Source: Frateuria_A sp051900535 (GTDB taxonomy: Bacteria > Pseudomonadota > Gammaproteobacteria > Xanthomonadales > Rhodanobacteraceae). Taken from it: 64,000 bases of DNA. A program made the translations under genes and the position numbers. Shown here in pieces: positions 36,643 through 44,614 of this stretch. The notes below the pieces were generated by a model. That model was not told where the DNA came from and made no database searches. It saw nothing but the letters and a program-made list of their open reading frames with translations. Positions within the stretch are counted from its first letter, which is position 1. Each line of letters begins with the position of its first letter. The stretch covers positions 124,001-188,000 of the forward strand of contig NZ_JBHZGI010000005.1 of the NCBI RefSeq assembly GCF_051900535.1. Direction: 5' to 3'.

Positions 36643-37812
36643 ATGGATTCTTCTTCGCAGGTCTTCGTAACAACGCCACACGGTCGTTTCGAAATCAATA
36701 ATTGGCAAGAGAACAACACCATTTTCGAGGTCTGCCAGTTAAACCGGATTCCGCCAAGCGCGGTTAGCTTCTATATCCAAGAAGCTGGTCGTTTGAGTTT
36801 AGTAACGAACGTTTTGGCAAAAATAAAGGACGCGGTACCGCCTGGTTCGAGTCTGGTTATCCGTCCTGACCGAAACATCAACTATCACGAAGTCATACCG
36901 GAAGAACTTCTGACGGATGTCGGCGCGGACGACGTAAGCGAGTACTTTTTCCCGAATGACAGCCGCTCGCACATTCTCAAAGGGCTGGATTCGGAAGAGT
37001 GCAAGGCTTTTGTCTACGAAAGAGTCCATGCTGCTTCGCAGGAACACATTAGTCCAGCGAAAAACGCGCCCCTCGTAGTCGGCGTGAGCGGCGGCGGCGA
37101 TTCAAATGTTCTTGTAGGATCATTGCTGGCTGCCGGGTTTAGCAATATCCATCCCGTGATGATGATGGGCATACCTGATTGGGACAAAGGCCGAAGCAGG
37201 GCACAAGAAATCTGTGATTCCCATGGTGTGCCGCTGCGAGTATTGGAAAGCGACGAGGTTGGTCGACTGCTAGGCGTGGTGTCGGGTAGGAACTGGGTAC
37301 AAGCGTTTGAGGAGGTATACCCGGACGTCGATCTGGAAATGCTAGGTACGCTAGCGATTCGCCTTGCGCTCACGGCCGTGGCGAAAGAGGTCGGCGCTAA
37401 GGTGGTCGTGACAGGCCTAAACCTTGAGGACCTCTTGGGGGAGGCTATCATGTGCGTTCTAGAGGGGCAGCCGCCGCTACCGTTTCCAATAAGAAGCGTC
37501 GGCGACGTGGATATCTTTTACCCGCTTTACAAATGTCCCAAGAAAATTATCGACGGCTGCTTTCCCAAGTACTCCCTCGCGAACTACGAAGATCGCTTCC
37601 CAAGTCGCCTTCGTGGTCGTGCGTTAGCCTATTACCTCGCTCAGTCAATGAACGGTCTTATCCCTGGTATAGAATTCGATCTCCTAGAAGGCTTTGCAAA
37701 GATCGCAAGGAACTGGGAATCAATGCACTTTGATCCGGAGCTCGGCTTTACTGTCTTACGTAGCATTAGCCCGGAAGCGCGAGCGCGCTGGAAGAGTTTC
37801 CTCGGACAGTAG
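36643..37812 (+). CDS. PP-loop ATPase (TtcA/TilS/NcsA-like) with a possible beta-grasp N-terminal domain
   Basis: The ATG at 36643 has AAGGA 10 bp upstream and gives 389 residues. The PP-loop SGGGDS is at 149-154 in VVGVSGGGDSNVLVGSLL, and the second motif VVVTGLNLEDLLGEAIM matches the TGHNLDD motif of tRNA-thiolating TtcA/NcsA and TilS. Such enzymes adenylate a substrate to insert sulfur or nitrogen. Residues about 5-78 do not belong to those families; their pattern (short beta strands, then PPGSSLVIRP) recalls a ThiS/MoaD-like beta-grasp domain, a guess that needs structure prediction. No CxxC zinc motifs for tRNA binding are obvious. Next to a precursor-like peptide it may act on that peptide. 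Confidence 0.7.
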   Translation: MDSSSQVFVTTPHGRFEINNWQENNTIFEVCQLNRIPPSAVSFYIQEAGRLSLVTNVLAKIKDAVPPGSSLVIRPDRNINYHEVIPEELLTDVGADDVSEYFFPNDSRSHILKGLDSEECKAFVYERVHAASQEHISPAKNAPLVVGVSGGGDSNVLVGSLLAAGFSNIHPVMMMGIPDWDKGRSRAQEICDSHGVPLRVLESDEVGRLLGVVSGRNWVQAFEEVYPDVDLEMLGTLAIRLALTAVAKEVGAKVVVTGLNLEDLLGEAIMCVLEGQPPLPFPIRSVGDVDIFYPLYKCPKKIIDGCFPKYSLANYEDRFPSRLRGRALAYYLAQSMNGLIPGIEFDLLEGFAKIARNWESMHFDPELGFTVLRSISPEARARWKSFLGQ

Positions 37813-37834
37813 CTTTAGGTAAGGGAGATCCGCC

Positions 37835-38659
37835 ATGGATGCGGGTGAGGTGCTCATCGCCTCCTTTATGGAAACTATTTGCGCCTCGCCAACAGAGGCG
37901 CAAATAGAAGTAGCCTTTGCTGCGCTTGTAAGAAAGCGCGTTCCTGAGCAATTCCTCGACGGTGAAATCCGCAGGATCGCCGTCGACGGGCGCTACTTCA
38001 GCCAGGGGTGGCGGTACAACCAACTAATAATGGCCGAATCACCGTTTGGCACCTTGTCAATCAATAGCGTAACAAAGCCGGCTAAATACGCGTATACCGT
38101 TGACGCCGAAACATGGGTCGCCGTTCCCCTATCCGCAGCCGCCGACGGGCTCCTCGTCGAACACTATGAAATATCGGAGCCGTCGATGCTGGGATCAGGT
38201 GAAGAGTTATCAAGGTCAGCTGATCAGACAGTGCTGCGGCGGGGCGCGGTTGGAAAATTGAAGGCGGGGCGGGTTTATAGACTGATTGCCACGATTGCAA
38301 CACCGATCATGAGTTTTGCGTTGCCCTCATCGAGCAATGTCATTCAAAAATATGATTGCGAAACGGGCCGTCTCTGCCCTTCCGCTCATCTCCAAAATGG
38401 CGACATGGTTCTGTGCTCCACAGCGCGGATCTTAGGAGAGTTTGGCGATAGTCAGTCCTTTAGCGCTTTGGAAAGTCTCTCGCACCACTCCTCACATCAC
38501 GTGAGGTGGGAAGCGGTAACCGGAATGACGAAGATTGACCCCATGCGGGCGATAGAAGTTTTGGAGGCACTTCAGTCTGACGAGCATCCAGATATACGCG
38601 CCGCAGCGGCGATCACTCTGGAAAGGCTGTTGGACGCGGGTGAGGACCTGGGCCCATGA
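37835..38659 (+). CDS. Unknown protein with HEAT-like C-terminus, paralogue-like partner of the next gene
   Basis: The product has 274 residues with AAGGGAGA upstream of the ATG. Residues 1-195 are mixed alpha/beta with no motif I recognise; no His-x-His metal pair is visible. Residues about 205-268 form HEAT-like helical repeats (FSALESLSHHSSHHVRWEAV, then AIEVLEALQSDEHPDIRAAA). The overall layout, a beta-rich core followed by HEAT-like helices, resembles the following protein, whose start codon overlaps this stop (ATGA). A heteromeric pair is inferred. Confidence 0.6.
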   Translation: MDAGEVLIASFMETICASPTEAQIEVAFAALVRKRVPEQFLDGEIRRIAVDGRYFSQGWRYNQLIMAESPFGTLSINSVTKPAKYAYTVDAETWVAVPLSAAADGLLVEHYEISEPSMLGSGEELSRSADQTVLRRGAVGKLKAGRVYRLIATIATPIMSFALPSSSNVIQKYDCETGRLCPSAHLQNGDMVLCSTARILGEFGDSQSFSALESLSHHSSHHVRWEAVTGMTKIDPMRAIEVLEALQSDEHPDIRAAAAITLERLLDAGEDLGP

Positions 38660-39489
38660 AAATTTATCCTGTCTCGAACGAACTTGGTACTTCGGATCCT
38701 GAAGAGTTTCTCGAGCAAGTATCAGCTGCTTACGACGGAGTAGATCCAGAATCTGTTCTGCCGTTCGTAGCGGATTTCCGTAAAGTCGCGAATAACCAAA
38801 AGGCGTTCTTAGCCAGGCTGCACTCGGAGATCGATGGCAGTGTGGTCCAAAGATTCGCGCAGTATTCGCAGTCGAGCTGGTTGCTAGCGGGCGTGCGAGG
38901 GCAGCGCCCGTTCCTGAGGGTAAATATGTGGCCTCCAATCGACCCGGCATCCGCTGAAGCGCGAGATCTATGCAAGGCATATTCGTATTATCTCCCCCAT
39001 AACCACAACTTCTCCTTTTTGACCACCAACTATCTCGGCGAGGGATACACAACTGAAGTTTGGGAAATAACGGATGACACCAAGAGCATCCAAGTTGGCC
39101 AAGAAATTAAGTTGGCTTTCGCTGGAAAATTCCAACTAAGTCATTCAAGCATCATGCTCTATGAGGCCGAGAAGGATGTCCACGTTCAGTTCCCGCCATC
39201 CTCATTGTCACTCTCCCTTAACTTAATGCTGTATTCCGAACGCGATAAGTTTCGGCCCCAGCACTTTTTTGAGCCCAACTCGCGCCGCGTAGTAGGTGAG
39301 TCCAAGCAGTCTCCAGGAGCCAGGCGCCTCGGTCTAATTAATATGGCGGCATGGCTTGGAACCGAGGAGACAGCGGATATGCTTGATTTTCTTTCGCGTA
39401 CTACGGACGATCCTCTGCTCCGGAAAGCCTCTCACGGCGCGGCCGAGGGCATACGAAAACGCTCTCGTAATGAATCCTCTGCCTGCTAA
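38656..39489 (+). CDS. Cupin-like putative metal-dependent enzyme with HEAT-like C-terminus
   Basis: The 277-residue protein contains YYLPHNHNFSFLTTNYLGEG followed by YTTEVWE, a cupin-type metal motif with H115, H117 and E134 (or E137). A further His, H176, stands in KDVHVQFPPSS where cupin motif 2 would supply the fourth ligand. Cupins with this set are usually non-haem iron oxygenases or isomerases. The last 60 residues are helical and HEAT-like. It is translationally coupled to the previous gene, which seems to lack these ligands. The reaction is unknown. Confidence 0.6.
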   Translation: MKIYPVSNELGTSDPEEFLEQVSAAYDGVDPESVLPFVADFRKVANNQKAFLARLHSEIDGSVVQRFAQYSQSSWLLAGVRGQRPFLRVNMWPPIDPASAEARDLCKAYSYYLPHNHNFSFLTTNYLGEGYTTEVWEITDDTKSIQVGQEIKLAFAGKFQLSHSSIMLYEAEKDVHVQFPPSSLSLSLNLMLYSERDKFRPQHFFEPNSRRVVGESKQSPGARRLGLINMAAWLGTEETADMLDFLSRTTDDPLLRKASHGAAEGIRKRSRNESSAC

Positions 39490-39504
39490 CAAGGACGTCC
39501 TTAA

Positions 39505-40701
39505 GTGAAGCTAAGGAGAGCGATCGCGTCACTGATGCTGGCAAGCTTTACTGCTGGTGGCACCGAAATGTTCACGATGGCACTACTCGCTCGACAGCAG
39601 TCGATCGATGAGAGTGGGCTGTCGGCTTCGTTGGTATACGTGGCTACGCTAATCGGGACGGCCCTCATGGGCCTGATAGGCTCAAAGATACTCAGCCGTG
39701 TGAGGCCTTCGGTAATAGGCTTGGTCGCCCCTCTCACCTGCTTCATCTGCGTCAGCGGGGCCTACCTCGTATCTCCCGGACCATTCGATTACTTCCTTGC
39801 GGGCCTAGTGTCCGTCGCGACCGCTTTGGATTTCCCAAATATCAATAGCACCCTGACCAATCTTGTTAACGTAAAGCAGCGACCCGCTGCGTTTTCGGCG
39901 CTTCAGTCCGCCACTTATACAGTCGTGGTCTCCGCTCCCGTACTAAGCGCCTTCCTGCTGTGGGCCTTTGGCGGCCACCACGCGATGCTTGCTATTGCAT
40001 CTGTTTATCTAATCAGCGCGGCGCCCTGGACATGGCTTCCCTCGCAGCAACTACATGCAAAGACAACCACCTCAGACCAGTCAGCGTATGGACTGGTTAC
40101 GATGGATCGGGGATTGCGTGGTCTGTTAGTGTTCAGACTGCTGGTTAACCTCATTTACACAGGCATACCAGTCGCGCTGCCGTACCTCTTGTCTAAGAGC
40201 GCACCAAACCATGACGAGTATGTCTGGTTGCAGGCCACAAGTTTGGCCGCGCTTCGCGTGGGGCCTCTGGCTGCAAGCCTACTAGGATTGGTGGTGCTAA
40301 ATGGAAGACCATCTATGGTAACAAAAGTAAGCGTTTGGTCCCCTGTCGTTGGTTCGATCGCGACTATAGTGCTAGCGGCATTCTTCAACGCATACGCAGC
40401 TATCGCATGCTGCCTCCTGGTTGGCGTAAGCCAATACGGCTCTCGGCTTACCGGCATGGTCTTGGGCCCTGCAGTAACGCCGCCGAATCGGCTAGCGGAA
40501 GTTATTCTCGCTGGAGACACGATTGTACGCTTGGTATCCGCCGCCTATGGTCTCGCCCTCATATCGCTTCTAGGCCTCACCGGAGGCGGGGGCATAGTCC
40601 TGGCTATTGCTGCCGCTTGTGCAATACCAGCGCCGCTATTTCTCGGTACTGCATTTGAGTCATACGAAACACAACTGGAATCAACCGACCATGCATTCTA
40701 G
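39505..40701 (+). CDS. MFS transporter
   Basis: The 398-residue protein is strongly hydrophobic, with about 12 helices and small-residue-rich segments typical of MFS drug or metabolite exporters. The start is taken as the GTG at 39505, with AAGGAC upstream; an internal ATG at 39535 would remove part of helix 1. It lies between the cupin-like gene and the ClpX-like gene and probably exports the cluster's product. The substrate cannot be told from sequence. Confidence 0.78.
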   Translation: MKLRRAIASLMLASFTAGGTEMFTMALLARQQSIDESGLSASLVYVATLIGTALMGLIGSKILSRVRPSVIGLVAPLTCFICVSGAYLVSPGPFDYFLAGLVSVATALDFPNINSTLTNLVNVKQRPAAFSALQSATYTVVVSAPVLSAFLLWAFGGHHAMLAIASVYLISAAPWTWLPSQQLHAKTTTSDQSAYGLVTMDRGLRGLLVFRLLVNLIYTGIPVALPYLLSKSAPNHDEYVWLQATSLAALRVGPLAASLLGLVVLNGRPSMVTKVSVWSPVVGSIATIVLAAFFNAYAAIACCLLVGVSQYGSRLTGMVLGPAVTPPNRLAEVILAGDTIVRLVSAAYGLALISLLGLTGGGGIVLAIAAACAIPAPLFLGTAFESYETQLESTDHAF

Positions 40702-41698
40702 CCTAGCCACTGCTCAAGGGGAGCCACTTGCCGTTACGGCTAGCCAAGTTAAGAATCTTCTTGATAGGGCCGTCTACGGGAACGACGACGCGAAAGCTTA
40801 CTTTGCGTCCATTATATTTAAACACCTATATCTGATAAGAGCTGGGCTCGCCACTGGTGCGAAAAGTCACACACTAATACTAGGTCCCACTGGAGCTGGT
40901 AAGTCTCACTTAGTGAGTGCTCTGAAGGATCTGGCCGACGTGCCCGTGGTATCGGTTGACGCGACTAGCCTCACTGAAGCCGGTTACCAGGGGCGCGACG
41001 TAGATTCTGTGTTCGACGATCTCATGCGTGAGGCTAGCTACGATCGCCTGCGGGCAGAGTCAGGGATCGTATTCATAGATGAGTTCGATAAGATTAAAGC
41101 GGCTTCCGGTGGAGAGCGAGATATACGAGGTGAGGGAGTTCAGTATTCTCTTCTAAAGATCCTAGATGGCGACATTAGGCAAATAAGGAGCACGCGTTCC
41201 TCCCGGTTGCAAACTGTCTCGCAGGGCGATGTTTATCAATTCGACACCAGCAAGCTCCTCTTCATTTTCGCGGGTGCTTTTAGCTCTTCGCTCGACCTAT
41301 TAAGTCTCGAACGCATAACTCCGAGCGATATTGCGGCGCTCGGATTTCTAAGGGAGCTGACTGCAAGAATACCAAATATCGTTAGACTTAAAAGTCTGGC
41401 AGTTAACGACGTAGAAAATGTTCTTGACGACGGTTGCGGTATAACAGGTGAATATACCTCGCTCTTTGACGCGATGGGTTGTAAACTTGAGTTCACCGGC
41501 AGGGCAAAAAAAAGAATTGCTGAGGAGACGGTTGAATTAGCCATCGGCTATCGTGGTTTGCGAACCGTTCTAGACCGTACTCTACTCTCGAGGTTAGTTG
41601 AAATCGATAGGCGTTTAGCGATAGCCGGCGGACATGGGCATCGGGTCGTTGTTGACTGCGTCGACAGCGATTTGGATTGTTTCGTGATACCTGGTTGA
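40691..41698 (+). CDS. ClpX-like AAA+ unfoldase lacking the zinc domain and the ClpP-docking loop
   Basis: The ATG at 40691 overlaps the MFS stop and gives 335 residues, against about 424 in ClpX. Walker A GPTGAGKS (65-72), the substrate pore loop GYQG (98-101, GYVG in ClpX), Walker B VFIDEFD (127-133), RDIRGEGVQYSLLKILDG, the Arg-finger region TARIPN and sensor II YRGLRTVLD are all recognisable. The N-terminal zinc-binding domain is absent. Between AGAFSSSLDLL and TPSDIAALGFLREL about 30 residues are missing, and these are the ones that carry the IGF loop used to bind ClpP. So this is probably a stand-alone remodelling ATPase, not a protease component. Confidence 0.85.
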   Translation: MHSSLATAQGEPLAVTASQVKNLLDRAVYGNDDAKAYFASIIFKHLYLIRAGLATGAKSHTLILGPTGAGKSHLVSALKDLADVPVVSVDATSLTEAGYQGRDVDSVFDDLMREASYDRLRAESGIVFIDEFDKIKAASGGERDIRGEGVQYSLLKILDGDIRQIRSTRSSRLQTVSQGDVYQFDTSKLLFIFAGAFSSSLDLLSLERITPSDIAALGFLRELTARIPNIVRLKSLAVNDVENVLDDGCGITGEYTSLFDAMGCKLEFTGRAKKRIAEETVELAIGYRGLRTVLDRTLLSRLVEIDRRLAIAGGHGHRVVVDCVDSDLDCFVIPG

Positions 41699-41762
41699 GC
41701 TAGTTAGTTTTGCGGTTGCATAATGCTTGTTGGGTCGCATGTATTGTTGGAGACTCCCGGCT

Positions 41763-42512
41763 GTGGTATTAACTTTCGAAGGGTTGCGCGTAATCGTCTT
41801 TGGAGGCTCAAAGGGTATCGGGAGGCGGATTGCTAGCGACTTTGCGAATAGCGGCGCTAACGTCTCAGTTTGCGGGCGCAGCGTTCCTCAGGTTGAGGAG
41901 CCAACTAAAACGCCGGCCGGCTTAACTGCGTTTTCGCACGCCGGATGGTGTGATGTCTCCGATGTCGAATCCGTTAAGTCTTACGTTGCGGCAGCTGTCC
42001 ATTCCCTTGGAGGCGTAGACATTCTCGTTAATTGCGTCTCGGCGCTGACGGAGGGGGACGATGACGAGAGCTGGCAACGTTCTTTCTCTGTTGACATGCT
42101 AGGCATAGTGCGAGCGACTAACCAATGTCTCCCGTGGCTAAGTAAGTCTGTATGTGGATCGATCGTCAATATTGCTTCTGTTAGTGGTCTGAGGCCAAGT
42201 TACGGCGCCTATGGGGCTATAAAGGCGGCTGTGGTGCACTACACTAGGTCTCAAGCGAGGCTGCTCGCCGGCAAGAATCTCAGAGTGAATTGTATTGCGC
42301 CTGGACCTACGGACTTTCCCGGTAGCGTGTGGCAGAAAGTCCGCGATCGCGATCCAAGCGCTTACGATAGAGCCAACCGCGGTATGCCTTTAGGCGGGTT
42401 TTGTGCACCAGAGGACGTCTCCGCTGCGGTTCTGTTCATGGCCTCAGCTTTTGCGCGGAAAATCACCGGGCAGGTACTTGTTGTTGATGGCGGCCAGATG
42501 TTGAGCTGCTAA
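41763..42512 (+). CDS. Short-chain dehydrogenase/reductase
   Basis: The product is a classical SDR with cofactor motif FGGSKGIGRRIA, a NIASVSG Ser segment, the catalytic YGAIK (YxxxK) and a C-terminal GQVLVVDGGQM. I chose the GTG at 41763 because GGAGA lies 9 bp upstream and the protein then starts at the first beta strand; ATGs at 41727 and 41739 lack ribosome binding sites. It likely oxidises or reduces an alcohol or ketone of the cluster product. GC content is well below the host core. Confidence 0.85.
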   Translation: MVLTFEGLRVIVFGGSKGIGRRIASDFANSGANVSVCGRSVPQVEEPTKTPAGLTAFSHAGWCDVSDVESVKSYVAAAVHSLGGVDILVNCVSALTEGDDDESWQRSFSVDMLGIVRATNQCLPWLSKSVCGSIVNIASVSGLRPSYGAYGAIKAAVVHYTRSQARLLAGKNLRVNCIAPGPTDFPGSVWQKVRDRDPSAYDRANRGMPLGGFCAPEDVSAAVLFMASAFARKITGQVLVVDGGQMLSC

Positions 42513-42550
42513 CAGGAATACGAGGGATTGGCGATTCGACCCGAGGCATT

Positions 42551-43405
42551 ATGCGACTCAAAAGCTATTCTATCGGCTCTGTTCGAGTACATCCATTTTC
42601 TCCTTTTGGTGCAGAGATCAAGGGTATTCGGGCAAATGACGTCGCTCCTGAAGCTGCAGCAGGCCTTCGAGAAGCCTTAGTCCGGCACCAAGTTTTGGTT
42701 ATTCGCGATCAAGATCTCCCCCCCGCCGATCAAGTTAAGTTAACCGAATGCTTTGGTACTCTCGAATCTAGCCTATCTCTTCGACCGGAAGATCATCAGG
42801 TCGCTGGGTACCCGCACGTTCTGCTGTTGAGCAACAAGCCAAACTCTTCCACGGCCAACTATGGCATGGGTTGGCACTCAGACGGGCTAGCCTACGCAAA
42901 AGTCCCGCATGGGATCACCATGCTGTATTGCCTTTCGTGCCCGAAGGCTGCGGGTGATACTGTCTTTGCAGACCAGTACTCTTCATACTCGGCGATGTCT
43001 GAGGGCATGCGACGTCTTTTAGAAGGCTTATACTGGCATTTGCCGCGTATTCCGTACTCGGAAGTTCCGCCGTCAGCGGGGTTAGTGCAGCCTTTTATTC
43101 GGCGTCACTCCATATCCGGTAGGCAGTTCCTTTTCTTTGCTCCGGCTGCCCGTCAAATACGGGGTATGACGGTTTTTGAGAGCGCGGGGATCCTAGATAC
43201 GGTACGCCAATATCAGGTCCATCGCGATTTCGTTTATCGTCACTCGTGGAACAAAGGTGATATCGTTATTTGGGAGAATCAGACGCTCCTTCATAGCAAG
43301 GCGGATGCGGTTGACCCTGACAAGCAAGGGCTTCGGGCTATGCATAGAACCGCAACAAAGGGAGCCTACGAGGCTATCAAGTGTGAGCCGGCTGAAGCTG
43401 ATTAA
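42551..43405 (+). CDS. TauD/TfdA-family Fe(II)/2-oxoglutarate dioxygenase
   Basis: The 284-residue protein carries the facial triad H109 and D111 in GWHSDG and H248 in LLHSKAD, with R266 in AMHRTATKG for 2-oxoglutarate binding. TauD-type enzymes hydroxylate or desaturate unactivated carbons. It follows the SDR gene by 38 bp, and the pair could hydroxylate and then oxidise a residue of the peptide product. Confidence 0.88.
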   Translation: MRLKSYSIGSVRVHPFSPFGAEIKGIRANDVAPEAAAGLREALVRHQVLVIRDQDLPPADQVKLTECFGTLESSLSLRPEDHQVAGYPHVLLLSNKPNSSTANYGMGWHSDGLAYAKVPHGITMLYCLSCPKAAGDTVFADQYSSYSAMSEGMRRLLEGLYWHLPRIPYSEVPPSAGLVQPFIRRHSISGRQFLFFAPAARQIRGMTVFESAGILDTVRQYQVHRDFVYRHSWNKGDIVIWENQTLLHSKADAVDPDKQGLRAMHRTATKGAYEAIKCEPAEAD

Positions 43406-43942
43406 TGTTTTTACGTGGGTCGAGTTAAGATAGAGGCCATAAATTGCCGGTGGCACTTTGCTGATAATAGGATTTTGACCTCCGCGCTCTCAGGCCTCGC
43501 AATAACGCTCGCGACTCTCACTGCGACTTGTCTTGCCGGGTTACGCGTTACTGTCCCCCCGCTTAACGCGGGCAATGCAGGACGTGCCTCAAAAGGATCG
43601 AGGCGTCCGAGGACTGTCCGCTTCTCGACCACCAGGGGTGACAAGGATCTGCCCACCGACTCGGACCAGGTGGGAGTCCACAGGTTCCCATTGTTCGGGG
43701 GAAAGAAGATGCGGCCGCTGCTGGAAGCAGACCCGTATTCCCCAATTGCGGGGCAAAAGGCCCCGCGCGACGGGTCCAGCCACAGAGGCGGTCGCTCGGA
43801 CGCATGATTGGGTGACCTGAGGCGCGTCTTTCACTCTGCGTCTGTTGCGCGTACTAGTAAGAAAAACACGTAAAAACAGGCACTTGTGTCGTATCCCGCC
43901 TTCCGATATGGTCGCCTCAGGTAGGCCTTAAGCGGACAGAGC
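43406..43942. other. Spacer between cargo and transposition genes, with a long-range inverted repeat
   Basis: No gene is convincing here. ACCTGAGGCG (43815-43824) is repeated in inverted orientation at 43913-43922, flanking an AT-rich 88-bp stretch that includes AAGAAAAACACGTAAAAAC and probably the promoter of the HTH gene. The inverted repeat could be an operator or a relic transposon end. No AAAGTCCAA-type TnsB repeats are present. Confidence 0.4.
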
Positions 43943-44209
43943 GTGATTGACCGCAACGTGAGATCACCCACCACTTACTGGCTCATGCAAGAGCACGGCC
44001 CGCTCTTGTGCGCCTCGGTCGCGGCCAAGCTTCTGGGATTCAAGAGCACCGACGCGCTGCGGCAGGCACGTATTCGCCACCGTCTCCCCGTCCCGATGTT
44101 CACCATCGAAGGGCGCCGTGGCTGGTTTGCTTCCACGGAAACCGTCGCAGCCTGGCTGGAGCAGACTGTCGATCATGGCACTTCGGGAGCACCTCGCTCC
44201 TATGGATAG
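43943..44209 (+). CDS. Small helix-turn-helix DNA-binding protein
   Basis: The product has 88 residues (GTG start; an ATG at 43985 is an alternative). The sequence LLCASVAAKLLGFKSTDALR and then GRRGWFASTETVAAWLE fits a winged HTH of the MerR/excisionase-like group. It stands in front of tnsA, separated by a terminator, in a position where Tn7-like elements often keep small regulators. Confidence 0.55.
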   Translation: MIDRNVRSPTTYWLMQEHGPLLCASVAAKLLGFKSTDALRQARIRHRLPVPMFTIEGRRGWFASTETVAAWLEQTVDHGTSGAPRSYG

Positions 44210-44375
44210 GGGAGCTCCTCCTCTATCCAGCGAACCCGGCCGTGCATCGGGCGTCACGCCCTTGTGCCGACTGGGCACGCGAAGGAATGTCTTCGCTGCG
44301 GTCTATCTGATGATAGTCACTGGCCAAGGAGGTGGGCGAGCGTAGGCCTTCCAAACAACCCACCCGGAAAAAAGA

Positions 44376-44402
44376 AAAGCCACCCTGTGGCGGGGTGGCT
44401 TT
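44376..44402. terminator. Rho-independent terminator between the HTH gene and tnsA
   Basis: AAAGCCACCC (44376-44385) pairs perfectly with GGGTGGCTTT (44393-44402) around a 7-nt loop. It isolates the HTH transcript from the tns operon. The remaining 44210-44614 spacer holds no gene. Confidence 0.8.
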
Positions 44403-44614
44403 CTGGCGTGACCTGAAGGCTCAAGTCTGATCCGCTTGAGCGGCAGTGTGTTCCCTGCCGGCCCTTCAAGTCAAGCCTCCGACACCCAAATCAAATGCCG
44501 CCGTTTCGCGGCATAGGAGGCGTGCGTGCGCGAAAAGCATGCAGATCGACGCATCGGCGACAGGACCACCAGGGGGCGTCACACAGCTCACTCGAGCGGG
44601 TCGAGGAACCTATC

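Noticed and set aside
40691..41698. Ordinary second copy of ClpX working with ClpP
   Set aside because: The zinc domain and the loop that docks ClpP are missing and no clpP gene is nearby.
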